NCBI GenBank assembly: GCA_007922305.1
Contig: ML677343.1
Span: forward strand, 32,201,681-32,265,680
Direction of reading: 5' to 3'
Source: Dermatemys mawii
Lineage: Eukaryota; Chordata; Testudines; Dermatemydidae
DNA length: 64,000 bases
Position numbers and translations under genes: made by a program. Shown here piece after piece: positions 35,133 through 47,500 of the stretch. Position 1 is the stretch's first letter, and each line of letters starts with the position of its first letter. The notes under the pieces are model-generated. The model was given only the letters and a program-made list of their open reading frames with translations, had not been told where the DNA came from and did no database searches.

Positions 35133-36368
35133 TACTAAACAACTACAGATTCAATTGAAGATAGCCATTACAAATATTAGTTACAATTTAATGCATTCTC
35201 TCTCATCTATAAGGAGATTTTGGCCTGATTTGTAAGTGTTTGTGACAGAGTTGGATGTTCCAGCTCGATCACATACTGCAATTAGGAGTCTTTTTTCTAA
35301 AAATCTGCCTATCAAACTTTGTCAGCCATTGTAAACAGAATGCTGTTAATATTAGAGCTCATGCTAAAGCACTCAAAGTGATCATAGTTCCACTTTCCCT
35401 TCCCTTTTTGGGGTGTGCCAATCCTGGAGGGTATTTTGGAAGAAGGAAGTTGATTGGAAGGGGCGATGACAGTATTAACCCAAGCTGTAGCAGTACACAG
35501 CAAAACCTGGGATTGGATTGATACAAAGGCTTATAAATGGTATTTTAGATCAAAGCATAACTTCCCCCACCCCGCCCCCACACTCCAAACTACCTTCAGC
35601 TCTGTCAGTTTCCCCAGAATAAGGTGCATAAACAGCACAGCAAGTTTATCACAATTGAGCCGGAAGAGAGGCCAAACTGCCCTTGCTGTAATGGGGAGCC
35701 GCTTCTGCACTTCTTTAGAAAACAGAGGAGGGGTGATTCTAAGGATCCATTTGCACCAACTCTGCATTGCCATCTGCAGTCTCTGCCTCTCCACATGAAC
35801 AGCCCATTCCACCGCCAGGAAGGAACACAAACGCACAGGGCGTCCCAAAGGAAAGCAGAGAACATTGCAGCCAATCTTCTGAAGCCAGATACAATGCTGT
35901 ACTGTTTTATAATCATTCATTGCCATCTCTGGTATTTCTAAGGAGCCTACTGCAAAGACTCAGCATGATACTGACTATTTTTGGCTGAAAGCAAAAGCCA
36001 GTAGATGGGTCCCACAAAAGGCATCATCTTAGTTCTCCATCTAGTTCACTACTGCCCTTAGCACCATCATTTACACATTGATCTCTCTAAAGGAAAGTTT
36101 TAATCTTTGGCTTGGAAGATAAACAGGAGTAGTTATGATCTTGCACCTATTCAATATCTAAACTGAAGTCAAGGTTAGTATTACCGTCTCTCAAGGAAAT
36201 GACTGAATAAAACACATAGGAATGTATTGTACACACTTCCCATTCCTTTCACCCAAAAACAGTTATGCTTGTTGCCTTCAAACAATTGATCAAGATAAGA
36301 AATAGCAGATCTTCAGCAAGAAGGAAGCTGCAATCAGACCATAGCAACCTTCCCTGATCTGAAGTTCA

Positions 36369-39300
36369 TTAGGGATATTGCAGAAGAGAGTAGACAGGGA
36401 TGGGTTTCAGTTTTTCTGCCCCTTTCAGAGATTTTAACTCTATGACCACCATACACTCTAGGACTTCAGCCTTCAGCTTCTTGATCAGCTCACAGGCTGC
36501 ACGCATGGTACCTGCGCAACAGGGACATTAAGCAGAGAGAGATACAATCACTCCAAGTATTACAAGCAGAGAAGACACAGTCTTAGGTCTAACTTTAAGC
36601 CATCACTAATCACATGGTTAGAAGCATGCAAACAGGTAACATCCGATTTTCAGAAAGTGTCAGTGCATTGCAAAGCCAAGAACAAGACAATGGATTCCAA
36701 CATGGCTTTTATTTTTTTAAACCAAGCTGAACTGTAGGGGGCCTTAGGGCAGGGATTTCAGGTACTATAGTACAGTACTTCAGACACAGTATAAACTCCA
36801 GTCGGCTTACTGCTGCATCCCTCTCCCTATAAAGTCACAAGGACACTTTTACAAAGAGGTTCTGTCCTCTTCAAAGCAGCTTCAGCAGACAACAGCCTGA
36901 GATAGAATGAGTAATACCAATTACAGCAGTTACACATGGAGCAGACTTAACTAAGCAACTGCTCTTACCTCCAGTCGCAAGCAGGTCATCAACTATGACC
37001 ACTTGCTCTCCCGGTTCAATGGCATCTTTCTGGATTTCAAGTTCAGCCTGCAGGATTGAAAAGGCAACTTTGTTCTAGTCTCACTTTATAGAGCACTGCT
37101 TTTGAAAATGTTAGTGTGTAGCAAAATGCAGCCATCACGTTCACATCAGCAATAATGAAATCCTGACTTTCAGCACCTAAATACATAGGCCTTGAGCTAA
37201 AGGAGATCTTTAGAGTCCCAATCATGCACACTAACACAGTGTTTCCTATTCCTTTTGTTAGATAAGCTCTCCCAGAACAGCACCCCAGATGGGACTGGAA
37301 CTCCTGTATGTAATACACTGGCATAAGCGTGCATGATCAAGACTCCTATGGTTTTGGTGCAGAAAGTCCTGGGTTTCAGCCCTGTAGTGTCTATATATAT
37401 GAGCCAGCCATAGAAGCATCTTTTCTCTGTCCTCCAAGAGAGATGAACCCATTCTACATAAGGGCTGACGCATGCAATGCTTATGACTACCACAGAGCTT
37501 TGTACTAAGCAAGGGAAGGCTTGCCTCAATGGTATTCACCTGCTAGCTAATGCTACTGGAGTATCTGGCTAGCTAAGGCAGAGTTATCAAGCCTATGCTA
37601 TATCTCTTCCAATAAGGAGCAGACATGAACCCAGCTGCTGTGTCGTAAGTGTTCCTGCTTTAAAACCATAAAAAGAGCATTTAACTGGAGCATTTACTGA
37701 AACAAGCAAGAATGGATCTCTTCATGCAACTCTTCCTCTTCCGTTTCTCCAGAAGCACAGGACTTGCTGTCAGTCCTTTAACCAGGTTCCTCTGAAAATC
37801 AGCAGCCATTAGTTTTTATGCTCAGTACTATTAATAATACATACACTCAGATTCAAGCCAAACCTAATAGCTGTCTGAACGAAGTACTTTTTCTCCAAAG
37901 ATCTCAGAATAGTTTTCAAAATTAACTCTAAGCTTCATACCATCCCTATGAGGTAGAAACTAGTCAGTGTGTTGTACTTAAAGTACTACACAGGATCTTT
38001 CCAGGGGTAATCAGGCAAAGTGCCACAATTATTGGTAATACATGTATCAATCAACACTGTATCAGGTGCATATGATATATATTACACACACAAGCATACT
38101 CTGTCTTGTTGTTGTTACCAACTAGTTGCCCCCCTTAACTTCAGTGGCCAGGTGAGTAAAATAGGGGAAGGGTGGAGCCAGGCTTCTGAAGATCTGGATC
38201 CATGCTCTGATGCTGACAAGATGAGAACCAGGGTCCTCTGCAAGACACCTCACATTTATGGCAGCTTCTCTCTCTTACAAATCTATCCCAGATTCAAAAT
38301 CTGGGTCTGTGTCTGTTGGTCCTTTGTGCTGCTTCCCTCTGGGTGTTCTCCCAATGCTGCAAAGAGGGTGTTCCCAAAAGAAAGTGCTGGCTTCTAACCC
38401 CCAAGGCCGTCAATATGTCTCATCGTCTTTAGTGAGCCCACTTGACAAGTTTTATTGCTCTTGGGTCTGGCTTCCATCCCCTCTCCAACTGCTGCAGCTG
38501 TCTGGAGGTGCCTTCCCTCCATGCCTTACTCATTACAAAGTGGGGGGAGATCTTATTCTAGTCTTTTCACTAGGAGATTTTTCTTCTACCTTAACTATCC
38601 TTAGGTGCTATAACAAACCAAGGCTCAATACAAAGTTATAGGAAGAGGCATAATACAAAGTCATACGAAAGTTATGTGAAGATGCTTAATGCAAAGATTT
38701 ATCTGAAGCTGGGCACATCCAGAATGCTTGACTCCCAATGCTGTGCTCTCATCACCAGCCCCAGAGGGCTACAGTGACTGTGAAAATCTCTAGCACCAAA
38801 TATTATTAGATGGGCTTCACCTCACCACTATCCACATCCCAAAAGTAGCTCAGTGATCTCAACAAACAAGACATTAGCAATTACAGCAGTGTCCACCAAG
38901 AGTTCTCTTCATGCTATTACCTGGCCATATTCAAGAGTGTATGAGACAGATGCTGTGGGACCCGGAAGCTTCCCCTTTTTTCGTATTAACAGACAGCCAA
39001 TCCCTAGTTTCTGTGCCAGAATTGGGCCAAAGAGGAAACCACGAGAATCCAGACCTATGGGAAACAGAGCAGCAAAAACACTTTAATAAAGGGAAACCAT
39101 TCAGCTTTCACACTCTCTGCAAATGCTCAATGTTTCTGTTATCTTGCTGTACTCAGGGAGTCTAGCAGCTATTTGTACTGACTTGCAATCCAGCCTACTT
39201 TACATTGTAAGTTTGTATTCACACCTGAGAGTTCCACATATATCACCAGAGTATCTATGTTAGGAGCTCCCTCTTATTAGTTTGTGAACTGGTTCTTGTC

Positions 39301-40095
39301 TCTACTGATAAGAAATTAAGTCTCAATATCAATTCAACTGTAGGGCCAGAAACTCAATATCACATCAGGATGGGTTTACATGATCACAGCCACTAAGAAT
39401 TGAATAGTGAGCCACTAGACTCACTGACACTGGGTTATTGTCAAATCACCCCTCTTCCATTCAGTACTTATTATTCTCCACGTCTTTAGACAATGTGTTA
39501 GTTGGAATAGAACAGTTATCTCCACAAGGCACAGCTCTAGTTGGTCTGTAACCAGTCATTCTGAGACAAGTGGAAAATGGAAACATAGCTTGTCTTTGCT
39601 ATTTATATAACACTAGACCTGGCTTAAAGGCAAGTTATAGACTAAGGAAGACAGTAATTCACTGCTTACTGCTATTAATTTTTTTTTTAATAAAGGAAAT
39701 TATTGCTAAATGTTCATCAAGAGTGTTTTCAACACTCAAAACAGCACGTCAGAAAACTACCACACAGAAATAAAACAACCATCACACTAGTGTTATGTAG
39801 TTTGGTACACAATAAAACATTATGATAAACAGTCATCATGTTGCAATACCATGATGTTATACCATCTTTCCTGCCTCATTAAAGGGGTTGTTTCTGACCT
39901 TTACTTACCACACGATCTCTGTATGGAAGGACAGTAATGTTCTGTATTGTACGTTATAGAAGTTTCACTAAACATTTATCATGCTACCCACCCACAATGT
40001 AGTCGATCTGTGGGTAGTGTGTCTTCAGATGAACTTCCAAAATATCAATCGCAATCCCGAAGGCCAGAGGATCCTTTAGCAAAGGGGTGATATCA
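36369..40095 (-). CDS. APRT: APRT, adenine phosphoribosyltransferase (exons 2-5; exon 1 missing)
   Basis: APRT is a cytosolic purine salvage enzyme that converts adenine and PRPP to AMP and pyrophosphate. Minus-strand coding exons are 39992-40095, 38921-39054, 36969-37047 and 36369-36511, all with GT/AG borders and consistent phase. Exon 2 begins with [12 protein letters not shown], exon 3 with [17 protein letters not shown] and contains [11 protein letters not shown], exon 4 carries the PRPP-binding loop [12 protein letters not shown], and exon 5 ends in SLLQYP and a TAA stop at 36371-36369. The visible part is about 153 residues. The family length is about 180, so only the first 27 or so residues are absent. 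They are expected in exon 1, which probably falls in the N gap at 40838-41237, because no suitable exon is visible on either side. APRT converges on CDT1 and precedes GALNS, as in human. No in-frame stop or frameshift is present. Confidence 0.95.
37048..38920 (-). other. APRT: APRT intron 3
   Basis: The minus-strand donor GTAATA is at 38920 and the acceptor TCCTGCAG ends at 37048. No gene or clear mobile element is seen inside; the short open frames are not supported. Confidence 0.75.
39055..39991 (-). other. APRT: APRT intron 2
   Basis: The minus-strand donor is GTGGGT at 39991 and the acceptor TTCCCATAG ends at 39055. The sequence is A/T-rich with no recognised feature. Confidence 0.75.
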
Positions 40096-40837
40096 CTAAA
40101 AACAGAAGAAAAAATGAGTTTTCCCTGGAACCTGAAAGCTACATTACACAGATCAGAGCGTACAGATCACCCTCTCCATGTTTAAGAAGCTTGGTTTCTA
40201 CAGGTGGATTTGAGTCATCACTCTATTTCCAGGGGTTCATAATAGCTACAAAAGGGGCTATGTATAAGATCTCTTGAAACAGTGGTTGACTTACCACTGA
40301 GTGAAGAGACATGTCCTACAGCTGCTGCTGCGATTCCCTAAGCACTTATATTCTAACCCTTTTTTCAGATGCTCAGAACTTTCCAAAATGTTCCCACTAC
40401 AGGCTGAGAATTTCCAGATGGTGACTATTTCTGAGAATGTCTGAGCCAAAACAATTCAGATGTTTTGAAAATGTGTGTGATGGAAAAAACTTATTATAAT
40501 GAAATTCATACTTTTTTAACAAGAGTTCTAGCACTAACACTGCCATAGAGAAAAAGCTGAAACAACCCTCGTTAAGAAATGCCTTTATTTAGCATATGCA
40601 AGTGTTTATTTGCTGAGCTATAACCCACTGATATAACCCATATATCTACCTGCCCAATCAGAGCCACAACTGATAAGGTGCTCAGATAAGAACATGCTGG
40701 GAGAGATTGGCCCCTGACTCTACAAAGCTACACACCAATGTTGTTTCACACCACATGACTACTCCCATGTGTAACTGCTGGCAGGACTAAGGTCTAACTT
40801 GGCTGCTCACTGACCAAGTGACCACAGGAGCATGTGC

Positions 40838-41237
40838 NNNNNNNNNNNNNNNNNNNNNNNNNNNNNNNNNNNNNNNNNNNNNNNNNNNNNNNNNNNNNNN
40901 NNNNNNNNNNNNNNNNNNNNNNNNNNNNNNNNNNNNNNNNNNNNNNNNNNNNNNNNNNNNNNNNNNNNNNNNNNNNNNNNNNNNNNNNNNNNNNNNNNNN
41001 NNNNNNNNNNNNNNNNNNNNNNNNNNNNNNNNNNNNNNNNNNNNNNNNNNNNNNNNNNNNNNNNNNNNNNNNNNNNNNNNNNNNNNNNNNNNNNNNNNNN
41101 NNNNNNNNNNNNNNNNNNNNNNNNNNNNNNNNNNNNNNNNNNNNNNNNNNNNNNNNNNNNNNNNNNNNNNNNNNNNNNNNNNNNNNNNNNNNNNNNNNNN
41201 NNNNNNNNNNNNNNNNNNNNNNNNNNNNNNNNNNNNN
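40838..41237. other. Assembly gap (400 N)
   Basis: Exactly 400 unknown bases. By position it covers the region expected for the first exon and promoter of APRT. The X-filled open frames across the gap have no meaning. The true gap length is unknown if 400 is a placeholder. Confidence 0.98.
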
Positions 41238-41494
41238 CTCCTGTCCAGGCCCCCCAGGACGCCAGCACCCCCTGGCTGCACCGCGACGATACCAGCACTA
41301 GGCTATCACGGCGGTGATGTCACAGGCACAGTGACCTCGTGCCACTGATCCCGTGACACGTTACCTGCCTGCCATGAGGAGCTTCCCCCTCTGATGCCAC
41401 GCTGCTGTCCATTCCTGCCATGACCCCGTTCACCTGTATCCTCTCTGGGCCCAGGGAAGGACCTGCTGCATCACCAAGGAAGTCACTTCAGCAG

Positions 41495-41608
41495 AGGGAA
41501 ACCAGCTAGCAAGGGTGAAAAATCAGGACGGGGTGGGGGATAATAGGAACCCATGTGAAAAAAAGACCCAAATATTGGGATTGTAAAATCAGAACATCTG
41601 GTCATCCT
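41495..41608. mobile_element. Short MITE-like repeat with AGGGTGACCAG-type ends
   Basis: The left end AGGGAAACCAGC and the right end GGTCATCCT (AGGATGACCAGATG on the minus strand) are degenerate inverted repeats. The inside has 'AAAAATCAGGACGGGGTGGG' and 'CCCAAATATTGGGATTGTAA', as in a short MITE family I know from turtle sequence. A fragment of similar type lies near 22085-22130 (GGGTAACCATATTTCCC). Target duplication is not clear. Confidence 0.55.
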
Positions 41609-42114
41609 GCATCAGCAGCATAGTGTTAGAAGCAACACAGCGCTAACGCCAGCAGCCTCTTCCAGACAAGCCTGAATATTGTTTAGAGTTCTGGCTTTAA
41701 AAAAAAGTTACCAGTTCAAAAGCTCAATATAATGCATCACTTTTGCCCTCTACCAAAAGCCAGTCATAGTTATTCAATAACAAGCAAACCCATTCCCTGC
41801 TTTGCCACAGGTTCTACCCCGCTACATCTCTCACCCTCTCCGATACTTGATAAAATAGGTGACCGTCACAGCATGACCTGAACATTAAGCACAAACTAGT
41901 ACATCCGGGAGTATGCATTTGGTATCAGTTCAAATCTATTGTTTCATTTACCTAAACTGGAAAAAAAATCAAGCAGAAAGCATGAGGCTGCTCAGTTCCG
42001 AGCTAATGGCTTTGATGCCGGCAGGCCAGATGCCAGCTTGTGTAAGGATTGCAGGCATTAGCTAAGAACTGACAAACTCATAGCTGGTATCCAGATCAGG
42101 TCACTCATGCATTA

Positions 42115-43062
42115 GTGTTGTTCAAAATAGGTATTAGTCTTATAAGAACTATTATTAGTCCCTTACAAAAACGTATTTAATGTTTAGACGCTGGAGAACG
42201 TTTGTAAGGTGCGGCATGCATTCATCTTTTTGTAATGTCTGTATTTTGCCAGGCTATAAGGAAATATATAAGTTTTGCTTAATAACTTTGAAAATGTTTG
42301 TTCTAAACTTGTGAACTCAGATGGGAAGAGTGTTTCTCCCTGCCAGAAAAACTATCAAAATCAGACAGACTATCAAGGAACACCGCAATACAAAGGATTG
42401 GTGAATGGCCCTATCTTGGAAATGCTACATGCAAGGAAGCTCATCCAATGGACTTGGAGGCTGAATGAAGGAAATAAACAAACATACAGGAAAATTTTCC
42501 ATCTCGTCATTGTTTGAACTCTCACAGGGCCAGAGACACTAAAGTGAAGCCAGAGATCTCCAGGAATTACCTCTGGGTCTGCCTGAAAGACACTTTGAAT
42601 TAACAGATCACAACAACTCTGTCACTCTTAGAATTTAGATTGCAACTCATTTGTGTTTGCATGTTTTAACCTGTAAATAATTCTCATTTCTTTTTCCTAG
42701 TTAATAAATCGTTTAAGTTAGTTGATTACAGGATTGGCTCCAGGTGTTGTCTTTGGTGTGAGATCTAAGATACAAATTGATCTGGGGTAAGTGATCGGTC
42801 TGTTGGGCCTGGAAGCAACCTGAATATTTTGTGATTTTTGGTGTAAGTGACCCTTGATCACTAAGTCTAGCTTGCCTGGAGAGCCTAAGGGGACTGTCTG
42901 TGACTCCATAGTAAGACTGTTACAGGGATCCAGGAGTTCACACTTGTCACCACCAGTTTGGAATTTTTGCCCTGCCTCTTGACAGTCTGCCCTGAGATTG
43001 ACACTCACAGTTGTGAGCCACTCCAGACAGCGTGCCATGGCTCAGCACAGCGACTGTTATCA
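42115..43062 (+). mobile_element. LTR-like interspersed repeat remnant
   Basis: The segment contains 'GTGCGGCATGCATTCATCTT', 'GGCTATAAGGAAATATATAA', an AATAAA-type signal near 42703, and 'GGATTGGCTCCAGGTGTTGT' followed by 'GACTGTCTGTGACTCCATAG' and 'GTGAGCCACTCCAGACAGCG'. I recognise this order as a repeat common in turtle genomes with LTR-retroelement character. No gag or pol frame is present, so it is at most a solo LTR or a fragment. Borders are approximate. Confidence 0.5.
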
Positions 43063-43439
43063 GCTCATCACAGGGCAGATCATCCTGACATCAGACTCAA
43101 CTCTTGTTCCTTCTGCAGCCTGTTCAAACCTCCGTGAACAAAGAACATATTAGCCAAGAGACTTACAGCTGCAGGATTTAGAGATTTCCTAGCACTGACA
43201 ACAAGCCTATCCAATGGCCAAAAGATGGTCCCTGGGCAGCCTGGAGCAATGACGGGTCCCAGTAGGCAGGGCTCCCTGGCTGATCCTAACTTGCCATCAT
43301 CTTTGCAGCCTTAGGCAAGTCCCACACTTTAAAAACACACAGTATCTGTGGCGTACGTTGTACGTGTAACAGAAAACACTACGAGTGTGCAGCTGTTCAT
43401 TGGTGCTGAGCAACCATCACCTATTGAATTCCCCGGAGC

Positions 43440-44640
43440 GGGTGGGTGCAGGCCACTTGCCCCTCACTCAGCCTAAAGGTAGGAGCCCCTAAACCCAGGG
43501 TTCAAGTAAAGGTGGGGAACAACAAATGATTAAACAGGGATAGGTCACAGGTCAAAAGCAGGGAGCCACAGGGGGACACAGAACAGAGAACCCTGGACAG
43601 AGAACCAGTGGACGTGGCCCAGAAGAACGATGTCTGGAGATGTGACCTAAGTGAGGAGCGGAAACAGGTGCCACTCCCCATCCAGCAGCCTCCTCCTGGC
43701 AGGGTGGACGGCCATCTTGGCCAATGGCAGGAGGGGATGACGAGGTCTCACAACCCTGTGGAGCCACAGATGGGGTGTGCGTAGAGTAGGAGGTGTGGTG
43801 AGAAGTGCAGCCAGAACCTCAGGAGAAGGTTCTGGAGGAGCCAGAAAAGGGACTGCAGCCTGCTGCACTTGAGGTAGACGTGCCAGGGTCTCCTGCCCAC
43901 CGCAAAAGGGTCAGGGGTCAGGGAGGAAGGTGCGTGCCCGTGCGCTCAGCTCTGTGAAGGAGCTGCCAACTGGTATTCCTGGCAGGCTGCGGGACCAGGG
44001 TAGAATACAGGCTGGGGCTGCTCACCCTGCACAGACAGTAGGAGGTCCCACCCGGTCGTGTCAGGGTGGGTCATGAGGGTGAGGAAGTGAAAGGCATGGA
44101 GCTAGGTTCTAGGTGCAGTTTAGAAACAACCGGCTGCAGGTCATGCAGCTGGCTCAGGTTATGCAGGGGAAGCGGCCAGGGGAGCGGGGGGACTCACAGG
44201 GCAGATGCCCGATGACAAGATCCAGAGGGCCAGGGGTGAGGGATGAGCAGGGAACACCCACCTGCAAGACCCACTCAAGGAAAGCCCAAGGGGTGGGTGG
44301 TAAGGCTGCCCTCTCCTCCTGGAGTATATGCCGGGGAACATGAAAGGTGGAAAGCCCCAGGTGTTGGCCAAGCCCCAGGGGATCTCCCCCGGTCATAGTT
44401 CTGGAGGTCTCCAATCTAGATGGTACCTGCCAGGACCAAACCTCTGGCACACCAAGGGAGACTCCACCACCTATGCACCAAGTTGGGGACTGTATAGCAG
44501 GGTCTCTGCCAGGATGCGAGGGTCACAGGGTCAAAAGCAGGGAACCAGAGGGAGGCACTGAGCACAGAACCTTGCTCTGTGCGGTTCCTCCTTCCTCCAC
44601 AATGAAAGCAATACCACAACAGGCCCAGGAGGTAACAAAG
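43440..44640 (-). pseudogene. Non-LTR retrotransposon ORF remnant (minus strand, broken)
   Basis: On the minus strand several frames together give the C-terminal part of a non-LTR retrotransposon protein. PFCGGQETLA appears in one frame and HVYLKCSRLQSLFWLL in the next, which together fit the CPFCG...H-x4-C zinc-knuckle region of R2/NeSL-like or related LINEs. The first Cys codon is a stop, and a frameshift separates the two halves. Upstream, LVHRWWSLPWCARGLVLAGT and TWGFPPFMFPGIYSR belong to the same kind of element. The family is uncertain; the element is clearly dead. Confidence 0.55.
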
Positions 44641-45215
44641 ATGGCAGAGTCACTCAGTCCAGCAGCAGCAACCTGTCTTCTTTCCCCGCGATGTCAGCAA
44701 CAGCAGCAGGGCTCCCAGGCAGCAGTCAGTCGGCGAGGCAGAAGAGGGTCCTGGCCGGGTGGGGATGTGATGCTGGGTAACCGCAACTGGGCCAGGGCTC
44801 TGATCACTGCAACTCCAGTTAGTCCCCCAGAGTGCACCTGACTATGGGACCTATGCCCAATGGATAGACAGAGATGGGCTGGAGGAGGCGAATTATCTCA
44901 TTAGCCCACATGGCACAAGAGGCACAGGAAGGGGGTGTAAAGGGACTGAGAAGCAGCCGGGGGATGTGCCATGAGAGACCTCTCCTCGGGTCAGGAGTGG
45001 AGGGCTCGATTCCCCATTACTGTTGGGATGAGGCTGCTTAGTCTGCAAAGGCAGTGGAGGAACACTAAATAAATTGCAAAAGGGGTTTTACTGGATGGTC
45101 TCCATGCCGTTTGTGTGCTAGCCAGTAGGTTAGGAGCGAGTCAGCCCTGGCCCATGCTGGCTATTTATGACCAATCAAATGGAAGCGGGCTGGAGCAGAC
45201 CTGCTGTAGAAACGT

Positions 45216-45228
45216 GGGGGGGGGGGGG
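45216..45228 (+). repeat. Poly-G run (13 G)
   Basis: A pure run of thirteen G lies in the APRT-GALNS intergenic region. It is reported only as a simple repeat. Confidence 0.9.
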
Positions 45229-46685
45229 TCGCACTGAATTAGTCACCATTACCTGCAGCAATACCAGTGGTTGTCAATTAACCCAAGAGTCATGTGACTT
45301 GCTGTCTAGACTCTGCAGCTTGCTATGACCCAATGGCCTTCTGGTATGTATCTCTAAAGAAAATGGTGTTTGTTTTTCACAGCCCTTGCTGCATTCATAT
45401 CCCCTGGACAGTCGTCCCGTTTGGCAGGGGGGTTGATATCAGGAAGTGCAGCCTACAGGACAGAATGCTGTCATGATTTCTGACTAGGGCACGATGAATT
45501 AAGACACACAGCGCATAGCCTGCACCTGGCTTTAGTTTCTCTTCATCCTGATCCTGTACAACTTCGCCCTCAATATGGGTAGATGACTGCTCGAAGAGAA
45601 GAGTCAGACGTTTGTGGTGCAACCCCCTAGGAGCTGTGTACCACATACCGCAGGCTATACAGCTGTATTTCCTGTTATTCCATACATGGAGGGATATGGA
45701 CCTGCTTTGGCAAAGTGACAAAAAGACACCTGTTTTAATGACCACCTGGTATTAAGAGTAAGCTTGGGGGAAGCTGAAGGTCAGTGCAAAGGTTGTCCTT
45801 TCTGAGGGATTTATGTTTCTTAGAAAGCACTTTATGGAGAGAGAGAGACAACAGCAGGAGAAGGTCAGTGTGGGTTATTTTCATAGCTGTTCCCATTAAG
45901 AACAGGACTTTCCCAAAGTCAAATGAGGTTATCTGCCACCAGCAAATCCTCTGTGCAACAAGCCAGCCAGCCCTTCAACAACTGAAGAAACAAACACAGA
46001 TCAAGCACATACCTTTCCATTGGAATGGAGGCTTTTCGGCTCTCTTCTTAATTCCTCTCCATGGATCAGAAGTTTGTTTTGCTGCTTTACCAACTGAAGT
46101 ACAGTGCAGTCAGCTATTCCAGCATCTTGGCTGCTTTCTCAGCAGAAAGAGATTATTCAGGTAATTTTCCTGCCCACCAGGGATACTAAACTGGCTAGGA
46201 AGTGGGAGCTCCATATTGCAATGTGTCATCAATGCAAACTTAAATCACCTCCATTCTCCTCCGTTCATCACTGATGAATCTATGGACCCTGAGCACAAAT
46301 TTTACTTTTCACCATCCTCTCCCATTTGGGCTGCCTCTCCTTTCTTCTTTGAAACCCGCCCATGCTTTCTGCAAAAGCGCGGCTAGCATTGATAACATGA
46401 GACACCACACCACTTTGCCAGGTGGACATCCCCAAGACACTTGGCCATGTCCTACCCCCATGATCTGCAGGGAACTCCCAGGAGCCCTTCATTAGGATTC
46501 TACCTGCAATCTGAAGGGAGGGGATTTTCCTGCCTCTGATAGAGGCTCTGGTCCCTCCCTGGATAATGCTAGATCAGCCCTGCCAGAGAGCTGATAAAGA
46601 TACTTCTGAAAAACAGTGTTTCTACCCTTTGCCATGCCCCAGATTACACCACGTCAGATACCTTAAAAATCAAATTGCCCTAGCC

Positions 46686-47381
46686 TAGTGGTTCCCAAAC
46701 TGGGGTTCGCGGGAAGAAATCCCCTAATGGCGGACACAGCTGTCCACAGGGACACCGGGCAGCCCAGAGCCAGCAGCCCAGAGCCCCTGGACTCCCAAGA
46801 GCTAAGCAGATCAAAGCAAGCATATCTATCCCACTGAGGAGATTTCAGCTTCAAGACTCTTTATAAGAAATGGAAAGGGCGGTGGATATTTTTTGCTGTT
46901 TTTAAAATTAAATAGGCAGCTAGTATAGTTTTTAAAATGATTATGAAAAATAAATTTAAGATTTATTGTAACGTGCGTTGTTTGCTTGGACTGCTCAAGA
47001 CCTGAATGCTTGTGTAGAAGAAACTCTGAGTTGGCTTCTTAAATACCTTCATGCTGTTTCACATCTGATACTCCTTGCTGAAACATAGGAGCCTTGTCTT
47101 ATAACAGGCGTATGCAAAGTGATAGAAGCTACGAAAGTGAGATCTTAGAAGAGTATTGCCATTTTGATAATGTAATAAAAATACTGTAATGATTAATAAT
47201 AAAGAGTGTGTAATAAGCCTGTCACAAAAACAAATGTTATATTTCCAAGATCACTGCTTTTATAATTTATACTCAGGTAAAGGAGAAAATCCCTGGAAAT
47301 ATTCAGTTTTAGGAGGGGGTTTGCGAGACTTGACATTTTAGTGAAAGGGGCTGACAGGTTGTTGAATTTTGGGACCCACTG
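46686..47381. mobile_element. hAT-type nonautonomous transposon remnant
   Basis: The left end TAGTGGTTCCCAAACT and the right end (minus-strand CAGTGGGTCCCAAAAT) are hAT-like inverted termini. The flanks CCCTAGCC (46678-46685) and CCCTAACC (47382-47389) match at 7 of 8 positions and look like an aged target duplication. The interior of about 700 bp is A/T-rich and has no transposase frame. Confidence 0.75.
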
Positions 47382-47485
47382 CCCTAACCCCTACATGCTC
47401 TTCAACCCTCTAGTCCTCCATTTCAAAGGAGATAAGATGAACACTGCTCTACTGGCCTATATATTGGGTTTCGGTATCTAATGCT

Positions 47486-47500
47486 CCCCCCCCCCCCCCC
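47486..47500 (+). repeat. Poly-C run followed by CA-rich sequence
   Basis: Fifteen C are followed by GCACACATACACACACTCC. A simple repeat with no further signal. Confidence 0.9.

Noticed and set aside
40787..41348. Open frames of 155-176 codons filled with X
   Set aside because: They are produced by reading through 400 unknown bases and carry no information.
41360..41440. Possible APRT exon 1 on the minus strand (ATGGCAGG... ending at GCAG/GTAACG)
   Set aside because: The frame and donor look acceptable, but the peptide lacks the expected SFPDFP-type APRT start, and the donor phase does not fit exon 2. The missing exon is more likely in the N gap.
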